DNA from: Chitinophaga pinensis
GTDB lineage: Bacteria > Bacteroidota > Bacteroidia > Chitinophagales > Chitinophagaceae
Length of the DNA stretch: 35,667 nucleotides
Direction: 5' to 3'
Assembly (NCBI GenBank): GCA_945865295.1
Contig: CAMBDE010000017.1
Span: 1-35,667 of the forward strand
A program made the position numbers and the translations under genes. Under the pieces are notes generated by a model. That model did no database searches. It was not told where the DNA came from and saw nothing but the letters and a program-made list of their open reading frames with translations. Below are positions 15,479-24,643 of the stretch, piece after piece; positions within the stretch are counted from its first letter, which is position 1, and every line of letters starts with the position of its first letter.

Positions 15479-15997
15479 ATGAAAAAGTTCATTTTAGCAT
15501 GTCTTGTGGTTAGTACCATTATTGCGTGTTCTCCAAAAACAGAAACAGCTAGCACATTTGCGGCTCCTAAAGATTTAACTAGTTACAATCTTGACAGTTC
15601 TGCCAATATTGATTTGGTTAAAAAAATGATAGTCGCTTTTGAAGCGATGGATTCTGCCACTTATAGAGCATGCTATGCTGACACTGCCAAATTTCATGAC
15701 AATGGAAAAGACATGACTTTAGATCAAAATATAGGCAACTTTAGCTATTTCAAATCAAGCGGTCTAACTTTTAAAGTAGTAAGTATTGAGCCAATTTGGG
15801 AAATCGTGAACAAAGAAGCTGACCAAAATGGCGTTACAAATTATGTTATGTCTTTTCAAACTATGGTCTTTAAAAAAGGCGAGAAGGAAGCAAAATTGAT
15901 TATGAGTGTAGTCAATGGTATGAAAGATGGTAAAATTGTGGAAGAGTGGGGATTATACGATTCAAAACCATTCATGGATTTAATGACACAAAAATAG
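15479..15997 (+). CDS. NTF2-like lipoprotein
   Basis: 172 residues with a lipoprotein signal peptide (lipobox IIAC, Cys17). The mature part has an NTF2-like/SnoaL pattern: a helix LVKKMIVAFEAMDSATYRACYADTAKF (in two parts around AMDSA), a DMTLDQNI segment, then strands FKVVSIEPIWEIV, YVMSFQTMVF, LIMSVVNGMKDGKIVEEWG. The GKIVEEW ending is typical of SnoaL-like folds. The pocket residues do not allow a substrate call. Operator C lies 75 bp upstream of the ATG, with a promoter laid out as at 12689 and 35360. The related gene cut by the right edge (35360) shares both signal-peptide style and promoter. Confidence 0.8.
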   Translation: MKKFILACLVVSTIIACSPKTETASTFAAPKDLTSYNLDSSANIDLVKKMIVAFEAMDSATYRACYADTAKFHDNGKDMTLDQNIGNFSYFKSSGLTFKVVSIEPIWEIVNKEADQNGVTNYVMSFQTMVFKKGEKEAKLIMSVVNGMKDGKIVEEWGLYDSKPFMDLMTQK

Positions 15998-16036
15998 ATT
16001 CATTTATAGCTTTTTAAAGCTATGCTATAGTATAGT

Positions 16037-16081
16037 TTTAAGCCAAAAGAGCCCGTCGATGACGGGCTCTTTTGGCTTAAA
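16037..16081 (+). terminator. Very long perfect terminator hairpin
   Basis: A 20-bp perfectly paired stem (arms 16038-16057 and 16061-16080, plus a T-A pair outside) around a GAT loop. The core is GAGCCCGTC / GACGGGCTC, flanked by CAAAA and TTTTG, then GCTTAAA. It lies 40 bp after the NTF2-like lipoprotein stop. Confidence 0.8.
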
Positions 16082-16208
16082 TAGGGTTTATCGTTAAGCC
16101 ATTAAACCCGTTATCTGTTTTATTGTCTAATATCTTATCAAAAAGTATGATTTTGGCGCATAAATTGATTATTTTCAAAAGCGCTTTTTGTACAATGCGC
16201 ATTTTAAT

Positions 16209-19200
16209 ATGTCAATTATTCGTAATTTAATTTTTACCTTTTTTGTTGGTGTTTTTTGCACAGCAAGTGTGTATGCGCAGGATTTTTCTAATAAGGGTAA
16301 GGAATTCTGGGTGGTGTTTCCCCCACATCAACCTTCAGCTCCAGCTAATTTAGCTGACTTGTCTTTGTATATCAGTTCTGATAAAAATACGAGTGGGCAT
16401 ATTGTGATTAATGGAGATTCAATCTCATTTAATATAATCGCCTTTACACCTCAGGAATTTATTTTACCTAGGAACACGACTTATGTAAGTGGCTTAGAAT
16501 CTGCTACAGATGATCCAACATTAATTCAAAAAATTGTTTTAAATAAAGGCATAAAAGTGATTGTAGCCGAAGGTAAGCCTGGGGTTGTGGTATACGCGCA
16601 TATGTATGCTAGTGCTCGTTCTGCGGCTTCTATTATTTTACCAGTTTCTGTACTTGAAAGAAAGTATCAAGTTATTTCATACATCCAATCCCAGCCAACT
16701 TTAGCAGCAGTAGCTAATGAGTCTAGAAGGTCTCAATTTAGTGTGGTTGCAGTAGAGGATAATACCGTCATTCGAATTCAATTAAGAAAAAGTGGGCAAA
16801 TTTCAGGTTCACCTTATGATGTAGCATTACCGAAAGCAGGAACTATTTATTCTTTTCAAGATCCGTTAGACCTAACTGGAACCTCCATTGAGTCCGTTTC
16901 GGTAGGCGGAAGTGTTTGTAAAAAAATTGCTGTTTTTAGTGGAAGTAGTAGTCTTTTCATAGGCGCTGGTGGATCGTTAGATCCATTGTATCAGCAATCT
17001 TATCCTACTAATTCTTGGGGGTTAAATTATTTTATCACCCCTTATCGTGGGAAAAATAAATTCAATATCCGTGTATTAGCTAAAGAGGATGGTACCATTA
17101 TAAATGTAAATGGGCAGGCTGTTCCAATAAATGCCAATGAATTTAAAGAGTATAGTTATAACAATCAAGTAGCATTTGCCATCAATTCTAATAAGCCAGT
17201 TGCAGTAGCGCAGTATTCATTAACACAATCTGCCGATATTGGTGTTGGTGATCCAGATATGGTCATTTTAAATCCGGTGGAACAAAATATCAATGATGTG
17301 ACTGTCTTTTTAACACCAAAATTTGATATCTCTGACCAAAATATCAATGTGGTGATTAAGGATGAAGGCATTTCAACTTTTAAAATTAATGGACAAAAAC
17401 CAACTAGCACATTTGTAAAAATACCCAATACCAACTACTCCTATTTACAAGAAAAATTTACCGCGCTCAATGGCTATTTAAGCATTAGATTAACTTCTGA
17501 CAGTGGATTCAATGCTTTCTGTTATGGATTTGGAAATGTTGAGTCCTATAGCTATAGTGCAGGAACCAATGTGAAAGATTTATTTCAAAAATTATTAATC
17601 ACCAATAAGTTTACATCGGTAGATGCCAATGCAGTGACTTGTAAGGGCACTCCTTTTATTGCATCCATCACGCTTCCTTATATGCCAAATGTATTAAAAT
17701 GGAAAATACCTTCCTACGCACAAGTAGATGATCTATCACCTAAGGCAATTGATTCATCCATTGTAAGTGGCAAGAAAATCTACACTTATAAATTAAATAC
17801 AGAATTAATTTATCAAACAGCAGGCACTTATAGTATCGAAGTGATTGTGAATAATCCATTAGGTGATGGCTGTAGCGGTGAACAAGAAATCAGTTTTGAC
17901 TTAGAAGTAATTGAGCCACCCAAAGCAATCAATAAAATAATATCAAGCAATTGTATTGCTGATTCTGTGAATTTTATAGATGCTAGTATCGTTAACACAA
18001 ATGATAAAAAAATAACTAATTATAAGTGGGACTTAGGGAATAATACTTTTAAAGACTATTCGGCTAATTTTAAATTCAAATTTGATACTGCTGGCAAATA
18101 TGACGTCAAATATTTTGTAATTACAGAAATTGGTTGCATTAGCGATACCCTATCCACAAGCATTCAGCTAGATGAAGTGCCTACTGTTAAATTTGATTTT
18201 TCATCTATCACCTGTCAAAATAAGGAAATTTTATTTACGGATGCTTCAACGGCTAAGGGCAATACTATTATTGATAAATGGGTTTGGAATTTTGGAGATA
18301 GTACGACAATCGATACCCTTTCTTCAAATACAGTTGTGACGCATAGTTATGTAGATGCAAAAAAGTATAAAGTTAAATTATCTACTATTACCAAAAATGG
18401 TTGTCAAAATTCATTAGAAAAAGAAATCACAAGTCATCCTAATCCAGTCATTGGTTTTATCATGCCTGAGATTTGTTTAGAGGATTCGTTTGCAAAATTT
18501 ATTGATACAACAAGCATTGCGGATAATTCAAAAGGTTTTAAATATAAATGGAATTTTGGGGACAATGCAAATACATTATTTCCCAATACGGATTCCATAG
18601 CGAATCCAAAGCATCGTTATTTACAACCAGGTGATTACAATGTATCCCTCGAAATCAAAAGTTTAGCCGGATGTATTAGCGCCGATACGAGTGTATTCAC
18701 AGTGAACGGGTCCAGACCTAGATCTACTTTTTTAGTTCAAAATGACACCGCTTTATGTAGTAATAAGGAAGTCATTATTATCAATAATTCTGTAGCTGAT
18801 ATTGGATCAGTTGGAAGATTAATTATTTATTGGGACTACGATAGAGATCTATCAGACACAACAGTAGATGAAAATCCAACAATTGGTAAAAGCTATAAAC
18901 ATAATTATACAAAATACAGTTTCCCTAACACTACAAATTTTAAAATCAAATTAGTAGCTTATTCGGGAGTCAGTTGTTTCGATGATACCCTTCGAAGTAT
19001 TTCAATTGTACCTCCACCAAGTAAGGCAGTCCCTTTAAGCACAAAAACTTATGTCTGTAAACTAGATACCCTTCATTTTAATGCCGAAATTACAGGTGGC
19101 CTTCCTCCATTTAATGAAATTTGGTCCGTTGACAAGACGAGTGCCGCTAATTTTTCAGCAAATGTATTAAATGGCTTAATACCTGATAATATCAATATCT

Positions 19201-20282
19201 CATTAAAGCTAATTGACCCTAAACAATGCGAGTACCTCTATAATAATATTCAAAATTTAAATGTTCGTGATATTCCAACAGCGATTTTGAAAGCAAAGGA
19301 TACGGTCATTTGCAACGGAGATCCAATTACTTTATTAGGTTCAGGTGGAAGCACCTACAATTGGATATTGAATGATGTCACAAAATTTTCAACCAATACC
19401 ATTGACAGCTTTTCAACAGCACAAAATGGTACTTATAAGCTTATTGTAAATGATGGTTTTTGTAATTCATTAAAATCAGATTCGGTATTTATAAAAGCAT
19501 TAAATATTCCGGTTTACACTTTAAGCTACAATCCTTTTAGTTGTATCAAAGGCAATCTAGTTATTAATACAAATGCAACAGATCAAAAAAATATCTATCT
19601 AAATTGGGACTTTGGAGATGGAAAAACATTTAATCTTGCACAACCTGTGTCGCATACCTATGACCAAATTGGTAGCTATCAGATAAAATTATCTGTAAAG
19701 AATGACTATTGTCCAAAATATGAATATCAATTAAATGGCGATTCTGTTAAAGTAGTCGCGCCACTGCCACCATCTAAATTCACGCTATTTGTGCTTGCAG
19801 ACCAGGACACAGTGTTGTCACCTAAAAAAACAGATTTTGGCTATATCAATTATAAATGGGCGCCTTCGTTAAATCTTTCAAATACACTTATTCCTAATCC
19901 AATGTTTAGGGCGAATAGTTCCATTGAATATACTTTAACAAGAACAGATCCTGTAACCGAATGTTTTATCAATGATATCTATTATATAGATGTTTCAAAT
20001 CAGATTGTTGTTGCTATTCCAAAGGCATTTACACCAAATAGAGACAACCTCAACGATATTTTAAAAATTGAATACGGCGCAGGACTTAAAACATTTAACT
20101 TTTTTAGAATCTTCAATCGATTTGGCAAAATTGTTTTCCAAACAAATAGATTAACTGATAGTTGGGATGGTAAATTCAATGGCATTGATCAGGAAATGGA
20201 TGCATATACCTATTTGATTGATTATGTAACTTATAAAGACGAACACATTACAAAAACGGGATCCTTTATTTTATTAAGATAA
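16209..20282 (+). CDS. Type IX-secreted giant surface protein: IgGFc-binding-like N-terminus, PKD domains, CHU_C sorting domain
   Basis: 1357 residues from ATG 16209, which opens the signal peptide ending ASVYAQD; an ATG at 16188 would add seven residues before it. The N-terminal ~450 residues match the IgGFc-binding-type module of Bacteroidota surface proteins (KGKEFWVVFPPHQ start, SWGLNYFITPYRGK at ~268). At least five PKD-type Ig folds follow, marked by W(D/N)xGD and late HxY motifs near residues 606, 690, 780, 873 and 1131. The last ~90 residues (AFTPNRDNLND near 1268, then FRIFNRFGKIVFQT, SWDGKFNG) form the gliding-motility-type CHU_C domain, a type B C-terminal signal for type IX secretion. 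The predicted location is the cell surface or medium, as an adhesin-like protein. A PorP/SprF gene starts at the very next base. Confidence 0.9.
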   Translation: MSIIRNLIFTFFVGVFCTASVYAQDFSNKGKEFWVVFPPHQPSAPANLADLSLYISSDKNTSGHIVINGDSISFNIIAFTPQEFILPRNTTYVSGLESATDDPTLIQKIVLNKGIKVIVAEGKPGVVVYAHMYASARSAASIILPVSVLERKYQVISYIQSQPTLAAVANESRRSQFSVVAVEDNTVIRIQLRKSGQISGSPYDVALPKAGTIYSFQDPLDLTGTSIESVSVGGSVCKKIAVFSGSSSLFIGAGGSLDPLYQQSYPTNSWGLNYFITPYRGKNKFNIRVLAKEDGTIINVNGQAVPINANEFKEYSYNNQVAFAINSNKPVAVAQYSLTQSADIGVGDPDMVILNPVEQNINDVTVFLTPKFDISDQNINVVIKDEGISTFKINGQKPTSTFVKIPNTNYSYLQEKFTALNGYLSIRLTSDSGFNAFCYGFGNVESYSYSAGTNVKDLFQKLLITNKFTSVDANAVTCKGTPFIASITLPYMPNVLKWKIPSYAQVDDLSPKAIDSSIVSGKKIYTYKLNTELIYQTAGTYSIEVIVNNPLGDGCSGEQEISFDLEVIEPPKAINKIISSNCIADSVNFIDASIVNTNDKKITNYKWDLGNNTFKDYSANFKFKFDTAGKYDVKYFVITEIGCISDTLSTSIQLDEVPTVKFDFSSITCQNKEILFTDASTAKGNTIIDKWVWNFGDSTTIDTLSSNTVVTHSYVDAKKYKVKLSTITKNGCQNSLEKEITSHPNPVIGFIMPEICLEDSFAKFIDTTSIADNSKGFKYKWNFGDNANTLFPNTDSIANPKHRYLQPGDYNVSLEIKSLAGCISADTSVFTVNGSRPRSTFLVQNDTALCSNKEVIIINNSVADIGSVGRLIIYWDYDRDLSDTTVDENPTIGKSYKHNYTKYSFPNTTNFKIKLVAYSGVSCFDDTLRSISIVPPPSKAVPLSTKTYVCKLDTLHFNAEITGGLPPFNEIWSVDKTSAANFSANVLNGLIPDNINISLKLIDPKQCEYLYNNIQNLNVRDIPTAILKAKDTVICNGDPITLLGSGGSTYNWILNDVTKFSTNTIDSFSTAQNGTYKLIVNDGFCNSLKSDSVFIKALNIPVYTLSYNPFSCIKGNLVINTNATDQKNIYLNWDFGDGKTFNLAQPVSHTYDQIGSYQIKLSVKNDYCPKYEYQLNGDSVKVVAPLPPSKFTLFVLADQDTVLSPKKTDFGYINYKWAPSLNLSNTLIPNPMFRANSSIEYTLTRTDPVTECFINDIYYIDVSNQIVVAIPKAFTPNRDNLNDILKIEYGAGLKTFNFFRIFNRFGKIVFQTNRLTDSWDGKFNGIDQEMDAYTYLIDYVTYKDEHITKTGSFILLR

Positions 20283-21287
20283 ATGAATAAAATTGTATAC
20301 TTTATATTTGGAGTTTTTCTCCTGACTCTTGCACAAGATACTTGTGCGCAAACGCCATATTCTTCACAGAACTTTAATTTAAATAATTTCTTTAATCCTG
20401 CTACCTCTGGTTTTGGCGTCAATAATAAAGTGCAAACAATGTTTAGAACGCAGTATGAAGGTGTAGGAAGTGCATACAGGACGATTGGAATAGCCGCTGA
20501 TTTTGCATTGGTTGGGAAAAATAATTATGATAAAAACAACCTTTTTGGATTGGGTGTACAAGCTGTATCGGAGCAAGTATTAGATGGTGTTTTACAAACC
20601 AATGCCATCACACTTAGTTTAGCCAATCGACTATTTTTAAATGGACCAAAGACAAGCAGCATTGCATTGGGCATAAGTTCTACATTAATAACCAGGACCA
20701 TTGATGCTTCTAAACTTACATTCGGCGATCAGTTTAATTCTGGAAGATTATTTAATTCAACTAGTTTAGAAGTCATTAATGCTATTCCAAGTAAATTTTC
20801 ATCTAATGTAGGATTATTATATACCTTATCTAATGAACAAACATTTCTTCAATTTGGCGGAAGTTTATTCTACATTAATCGAAGCTCTTTGGAGCAAGCG
20901 GTAGAAAAATTTCAACAATCCTATCAAACCTTAGCACAAATTAATTTTGAAAAAAGGGTTTGGGAAAATAATACGATTGTATTTCATGCCGATTATCAAA
21001 ATAGATTTGAAAGTGAATTTGTTTATACAGGAGCTGTATTTAGTATTCCAATGAATTCAAAAGGAGAAAATAATGATCGTTTTTATATTGGTTGTTTTTA
21101 TAGAACAAAAGATGCGATTATCCCATATGTTGGTTTAATGTATAAAAAGTACAAATTTGGATTGAGCTATGATGTGTATCAATCAAAAATGTCCTTATCA
21201 AGTTTAAGGCCTCAAACAATTGAGTTTACCATTTCTACCAATATAAGCCATCGGGTTTCGGATAAATTAGTGGGCATGTTTAACTAA
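20283..21287 (+). CDS. PorP/SprF-family type IX secretion partner
   Basis: 334 residues with a signal peptide (ending DTCAQ). The body is a beta-barrel-like outer-membrane protein of the PorP/SprF family: an early NLNNFFNPATSG motif, FRTQYEGVGSAYRT, repeated aromatic strands, LFGLGVQAVSEQ, IYFINRS-like strands and a final RPQTIEFTIST. The start codon directly follows the stop of the CHU_C protein, so translation is likely coupled. In Flavobacterium, SprF-type proteins are needed for secretion of the neighbouring type B CTD cargo (SprB), so this one is probably the dedicated partner of the 1357-residue protein. The core T9SS machinery is not in the window. Confidence 0.9.
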   Translation: MNKIVYFIFGVFLLTLAQDTCAQTPYSSQNFNLNNFFNPATSGFGVNNKVQTMFRTQYEGVGSAYRTIGIAADFALVGKNNYDKNNLFGLGVQAVSEQVLDGVLQTNAITLSLANRLFLNGPKTSSIALGISSTLITRTIDASKLTFGDQFNSGRLFNSTSLEVINAIPSKFSSNVGLLYTLSNEQTFLQFGGSLFYINRSSLEQAVEKFQQSYQTLAQINFEKRVWENNTIVFHADYQNRFESEFVYTGAVFSIPMNSKGENNDRFYIGCFYRTKDAIIPYVGLMYKKYKFGLSYDVYQSKMSLSSLRPQTIEFTISTNISHRVSDKLVGMFN

Positions 21288-21297
21288 TTAGAGCCAA

Positions 21298-21331
21298 TTG
21301 TTTTTTAAATATTTCTATCCTATTAAGTTTG
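21298..21331 (+). promoter_or_regulatory. Promoter of the threonine-degradation operon
   Basis: TAAGTTTG at 21324-21331 matches the TAnnTTTG -7 element exactly, with a TTG at 21298-21300 in about -33 position. The ATG of the first gene is 51 bp beyond. Confidence 0.5.
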
Positions 21332-21382
21332 ACTATATAAGGGAATGAACTAATTTTACATATACAAACAAACATTAGTTTA

Positions 21383-22345
21383 ATGGGTAAGATTTTAGTG
21401 ATAGGTGCAGGTGGACAGTTGGGGACAGAACTCACAAAAGCTTTGACAGACAAGTACGGAAAGGATGGCGTTCTTGCAACTGATTTTCAGGAGGCCGCAA
21501 AAGACAAATTTGACTATTGTGCTTTTCAAACTTTGAATGTCATGGATAAAGCCAGCCTGGCTTCCATTGTTGCTAAAGAAGGAGTGACGCAAATCTATCA
21601 CTTGGCAGCTATCCTATCTGCTTTAGGCGAAAAAAATCTCGTACAAACTTGGGATTTAAATATGGGTGGTCTGCTAAATGTATTAGAAGTGGCAAGGGAG
21701 CATCAAATTGAAAAAGTTTTTTGGCCTAGTTCCATTGCTGTTTTTGGTCCAAATTCAGACAAAGACCAAACACCACAAAAAGCATTTAAGGATCCTAATA
21801 CGGTGTATGGTATTTCAAAATTAGCAGGCGAACATTGGTGTGAATATTATTTTAATAAATATGGTGTAGATGTTAGGAGTCTAAGGTATCCTGGTTTAAT
21901 TGGCTATAAGTCTTTACCTGGTGGAGGCACAACCGACTATGCAGTAGACATTTATCATAAAGCAGTGCAAGGAGAAAACTTTACTTGTTTCTTGAGCGAG
22001 CATACTTATTTACCAATGATGTATATGGATGATGCCATTCATGCAACACTTCAGTTAATGGATGCACCAAAAGAAAATATAAAAATTCGTACAAGTTATA
22101 ACCTTGCAGGAATAAGTTTTTCACCTAGTGAAATCCATCAAAGTTTATTGTCTTATTATCCTCATTTTGAAATCACCTATCAGCCAGATTTTAGACAGCA
22201 AATTGCAGACAGTTGGCCTAATAGTATTGATGACAGTACTGCAAAACAGGATTGGAATTGGCAACTTACATTTGATTTAAAAGCAATGACAGAAGTTATT
22301 GTAAACAACTTGCCAAAATATTTTAATTACAACGCGCCTAAATAA
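21383..22345 (+). CDS. SDR-family L-threonine 3-dehydrogenase
   Basis: 320 residues of the extended short-chain dehydrogenase type. The NAD-binding GAGGQLG lies at residues 8-14, YHLAAILSALGE marks the third strand, and Ser (WPSSIAV) with YGISK gives the catalytic Tyr/Lys pair. The FWPSSIAVFG and NTVYGISKLAGE blocks and the LPGGGTTDYAVDIYHKA stretch are typical of UDP-galactose-4-epimerase-like threonine dehydrogenases. The enzyme converts threonine to 2-amino-3-ketobutyrate in the cytoplasm with NAD+. The gene is followed after 5 bp by glycine C-acetyltransferase, the next step, so the assignment is strong. It is unrelated to the zinc-dependent E. coli Tdh, so I leave the symbol blank. Confidence 0.9.
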   Translation: MGKILVIGAGGQLGTELTKALTDKYGKDGVLATDFQEAAKDKFDYCAFQTLNVMDKASLASIVAKEGVTQIYHLAAILSALGEKNLVQTWDLNMGGLLNVLEVAREHQIEKVFWPSSIAVFGPNSDKDQTPQKAFKDPNTVYGISKLAGEHWCEYYFNKYGVDVRSLRYPGLIGYKSLPGGGTTDYAVDIYHKAVQGENFTCFLSEHTYLPMMYMDDAIHATLQLMDAPKENIKIRTSYNLAGISFSPSEIHQSLLSYYPHFEITYQPDFRQQIADSWPNSIDDSTAKQDWNWQLTFDLKAMTEVIVNNLPKYFNYNAPK

Positions 22346-22350
22346 AACAT

Positions 22351-23547
22351 ATGTACAATCAATTTCAACCATTTTTAGCAAAAGAAATAGAAGGGATTAA
22401 AGAAGCGGGATTATATAAAAAAGAAAGAATCATTACTTCTGCACAAGCAGCAGAAATTACCATACAAGGTGGCCAACATGTATTAAATTTTTGTGCCAAT
22501 AATTATTTGGGTTTATCCTCACATCCAAAAGTGATTGAAGCAGCAAAGGCAGCCATTGACAGCCATGGATTTGGATTATCATCTGTACGTTTTATTTGCG
22601 GCACACAGGATATACATAAAACATTAGAAGAAAAAATCTCTGCTTTTTTAGGTACAGAAGACACTATTTTATACGCTGCGGCATTTGATGCAAATGGTGG
22701 CGTGTTTGAACCATTGTTTGGAGAAAAGGATGCGATTATTTCAGACTCCTTAAACCACGCATCTATCATTGATGGTGTAAGACTTACAAAGTCTATGAGG
22801 TATCGATACGAGCACAATTCAATGGTGGACTTGGAAGCAAAATTAAAAGAAGCCATTGCAGCTGGCGCGGTACAAAAAATCATTGTAACAGATGGCGCAT
22901 TCTCTATGGATGGTACGATTGCACAACTAGATAAGATTGTTGAATTAGCCGAAAAATATGAAGCACTTGTAATGACAGATGAATGTCATTCCACAGGATT
23001 TTTAGGCAAGACAGGAAGAGGGGTGCATGAATTAAAAGGCGTGATGGGCAGAGTGGATATCATTACAGGCACTTTAGGAAAAGCATTGGGTGGTGCGTCT
23101 GGTGGATTTACATCTGGTAAAAAAGAAATCATTGATTTATTAAGACAACGTTCAAGACCATATTTATTTTCAAATACACTAGCACCTTCAATCACTGGAG
23201 CATCTATTGCGGTTTTTGATTTATTATCACAAACCACTGAACTCAGAGATACGCTAGAAGCAAACACGACTTATTTTAGAGAAAAAATTACTGCTGCAGG
23301 ATTTGATATCAAACCAGGTACGCATCCAATTATCCCAATCATGTTATACGACGCAGTCGTGTCTCAAAAAATGGCAGAAAAATTATTAGAAAAAGGCATT
23401 TACGTCATTGGATTTTATTATCCAGTCGTTGCCAAAGGGCAAGCAAGAATACGTGTACAAATTTCTGCAGCACATACTAGAGCACATTTAGATCAAGCGA
23501 TTCAAGCATTCATAGAAGTGGGCAAAGAATTGGGTGTGATAAAATAG
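22351..23547 (+). CDS. kbl: Glycine C-acetyltransferase (2-amino-3-ketobutyrate CoA ligase)
   Basis: 398 residues, the usual length. It is an alpha-oxoamine synthase-type PLP enzyme. It shows FCANNYLGLSSHP near residue 48, SDSLNHASIIDG with His136, TDECHSTGFLG with Asp210 and His213, and the PLP lysine Lys244 in GTLGKALGG. It cleaves 2-amino-3-ketobutyrate with CoA to glycine and acetyl-CoA. The start is 5 bp after the dehydrogenase stop, making a two-gene threonine-to-glycine operon that ends at a clear terminator (23583-23621). Other members of the fold (BioF, HemA) are less likely given the neighbour. Confidence 0.95.
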   Translation: MYNQFQPFLAKEIEGIKEAGLYKKERIITSAQAAEITIQGGQHVLNFCANNYLGLSSHPKVIEAAKAAIDSHGFGLSSVRFICGTQDIHKTLEEKISAFLGTEDTILYAAAFDANGGVFEPLFGEKDAIISDSLNHASIIDGVRLTKSMRYRYEHNSMVDLEAKLKEAIAAGAVQKIIVTDGAFSMDGTIAQLDKIVELAEKYEALVMTDECHSTGFLGKTGRGVHELKGVMGRVDIITGTLGKALGGASGGFTSGKKEIIDLLRQRSRPYLFSNTLAPSITGASIAVFDLLSQTTELRDTLEANTTYFREKITAAGFDIKPGTHPIIPIMLYDAVVSQKMAEKLLEKGIYVIGFYYPVVAKGQARIRVQISAAHTRAHLDQAIQAFIEVGKELGVIK

Positions 23548-23582
23548 AATCTTAATCCTAAAACTTAGGAGCTACATAAAAT

Positions 23583-23621
23583 AAAAAGGGTTTACGACTA
23601 TTAGATCGTAAACCCTTTTTT
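23583..23621. terminator. Bidirectional terminator between kbl and the fasciclin gene
   Basis: Stem AAAAAGGGTTTACGA / TCGTAAACCCTTTTT with an 8-nt loop. The flanking A and T runs let it work in both directions for these convergent genes. Confidence 0.88.
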
Positions 23622-23680
23622 AAATTCACCTATAAATTCTTAGCATCAATTGATTTGAATGCCAGATGTTATTGTTGAAA

Positions 23681-24193
23681 TTATTTAGGTAAAACAACAG
23701 CATCCAAAACGTGGATTAAGCCATTGCTTGCAGCTAAGTCAGTAGCAACTACTGTAGCAACACCACCTTTCTCGTCTGTTAAAATTACTTTACCACCTTT
23801 AATAGAAGCAACTAAGTTACCACCACTAACAGTTTTTAAAGTCACTGAACCACCACCATCTGTGATAGCTTTCACAACAGCAGCAGCATTAAAACTTCCA
23901 GATACAACATGGTAAGTTAAAATTTTAGCTAAAGTTGCTTTGTTTTCTGGCTTAAGTAGGTACTCTACTGTTCCAGCTGGTAATTTTCCGAAAGCAGCGT
24001 TTACTGGTGCAAAAACCGTAAAAGGTCCTGCGCTTTGTAAAGTCGCAACTAAGTCAGCAGCCTTAACAGCAGCAACTAAAGTTGTATGATCTTTTGATCC
24101 TACAGCAACGTCTACAATTGTTTTTTGAGCGTTTACTGTGATTGTGCTAGCAACAATTGCAAAAGTCGCTAGTAATAAGTTTTTGATTTTCAT
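23681..24193 (-). CDS. Secreted fasciclin (FAS1) domain protein
   Basis: 170 residues: a Sec signal peptide (cleaved after VNAQ) and a single FAS1 domain. The H1 box (FTVFAPVNAAFGKLP) and the H2 end (NGLIHVLDAVVLP) are both clear, with the ILTYHVVSG segment between them. FAS1 domains are extracellular adhesion or matrix modules; single-domain secreted forms are common in Bacteroidota and their partners are unknown. There is no lipobox and no sorting domain, so it is predicted to be periplasmic or released. It is a monocistronic gene facing the kbl terminator. Confidence 0.92.
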   Translation of the reverse strand: MKIKNLLLATFAIVASTITVNAQKTIVDVAVGSKDHTTLVAAVKAADLVATLQSAGPFTVFAPVNAAFGKLPAGTVEYLLKPENKATLAKILTYHVVSGSFNAAAVVKAITDGGGSVTLKTVSGGNLVASIKGGKVILTDEKGGVATVVATDLAASNGLIHVLDAVVLPK

Positions 24194-24365
24194 ATTAATA
24201 TGTTTTATCTAATAACATCAATTTGTATGAATTGTTCGGCTTAAAAATTAAATAATCCTAATTATTTATTAGAAGACTGATAATCAATAAAGTAGTCTTA
24301 GTATTTTTTTTATTAACTATAACAGGCTATTTAGACGTATATTTAGGTACAATTACAAACCAAAT

Positions 24366-24548
24366 ATGCTAAAAAAACTTACAACTTCAGATATATTAAT
24401 GCTAATTGCAGCATTTTCTTCTTTGGTATTTTCAGAATTATTATGGTTTAAAGGGGAAAAAGAGGCAGCAATTTTTATTGGATTATGGGTTCCTTCAATT
24501 CTAGGTTTTGCAATTTTTTTAAAATTAATAAACAATTCAAATGATTGA
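24366..24548 (+). CDS. Small two-helix membrane protein, unknown
   Basis: 60 residues with two hydrophobic helices (~9-24 and ~35-54) separated by a charged turn (LLWFKGEKEAA). The FKGEKEAAIFIGLWVPSILGF block looks like a conserved small Bacteroidota membrane protein I have seen without a function. It is the first gene of a compact three-gene run: the next ATG lies inside its last codons (24541), and a third gene follows 7 bp later. An opposing open frame on the minus strand covers the same bases but lacks a recognisable product or context. The 171 bp upstream hold an AT-rich stretch and TATATTTA at 24338, a possible -7 element. Confidence 0.65.
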   Translation: MLKKLTTSDILMLIAAFSSLVFSELLWFKGEKEAAIFIGLWVPSILGFAIFLKLINNSND

Positions 24549-24636
24549 TATCATACCTTATTTTGCAGCATTCGTTACAATATTATTCGGAGTTGGCTTT
24601 ATCTTAGCACTAAATAAATTTAAAGGGTATAAATAG
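24541..24636 (+). CDS. 31-residue membrane peptide, translationally coupled
   Basis: ATG at 24541 overlaps the end of the previous gene by 8 bp, and the frame ends at TAG 24634-24636. The peptide is MIDIIPYFAAFVTILFGV followed by a basic tail (LNKFKGYK): one transmembrane helix with a positively charged C-terminus, much like small accessory subunits of membrane complexes. It is below usual annotation cut-offs. The overlap and the 7-bp gap to the next gene argue for real translation, but homologues would have to confirm it. Confidence 0.5.
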   Translation: MIDIIPYFAAFVTILFGVGFILALNKFKGYK

Positions 24637-24643
24637 TTTATTT

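Noticed and set aside
16156..16200. GCGCAT / ATGCGC inverted repeat before the giant surface protein gene
   Set aside because: Only 6-bp arms with a long spacer and no second copy; not enough to call an operator.
22503..22883. 126-codon open frame on the minus strand inside kbl
   Set aside because: It lies wholly antisense to a clear PLP enzyme gene and has no recognisable domain; such shadows are common in AT-poor coding stretches.
3062..24350. Shared 13-mer TATATTTAGGTAC at 3062-3074 and 24338-24350, both upstream of genes
   Set aside because: In an AT-rich 35-kb window several repeated 13-mers are expected by chance; it may only reflect similar -7 elements.
24353..24535. 60-codon minus-strand frame opposite the small membrane protein
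   Set aside because: The plus-strand frame has two clean helices and fits an operon; the minus frame has neither.
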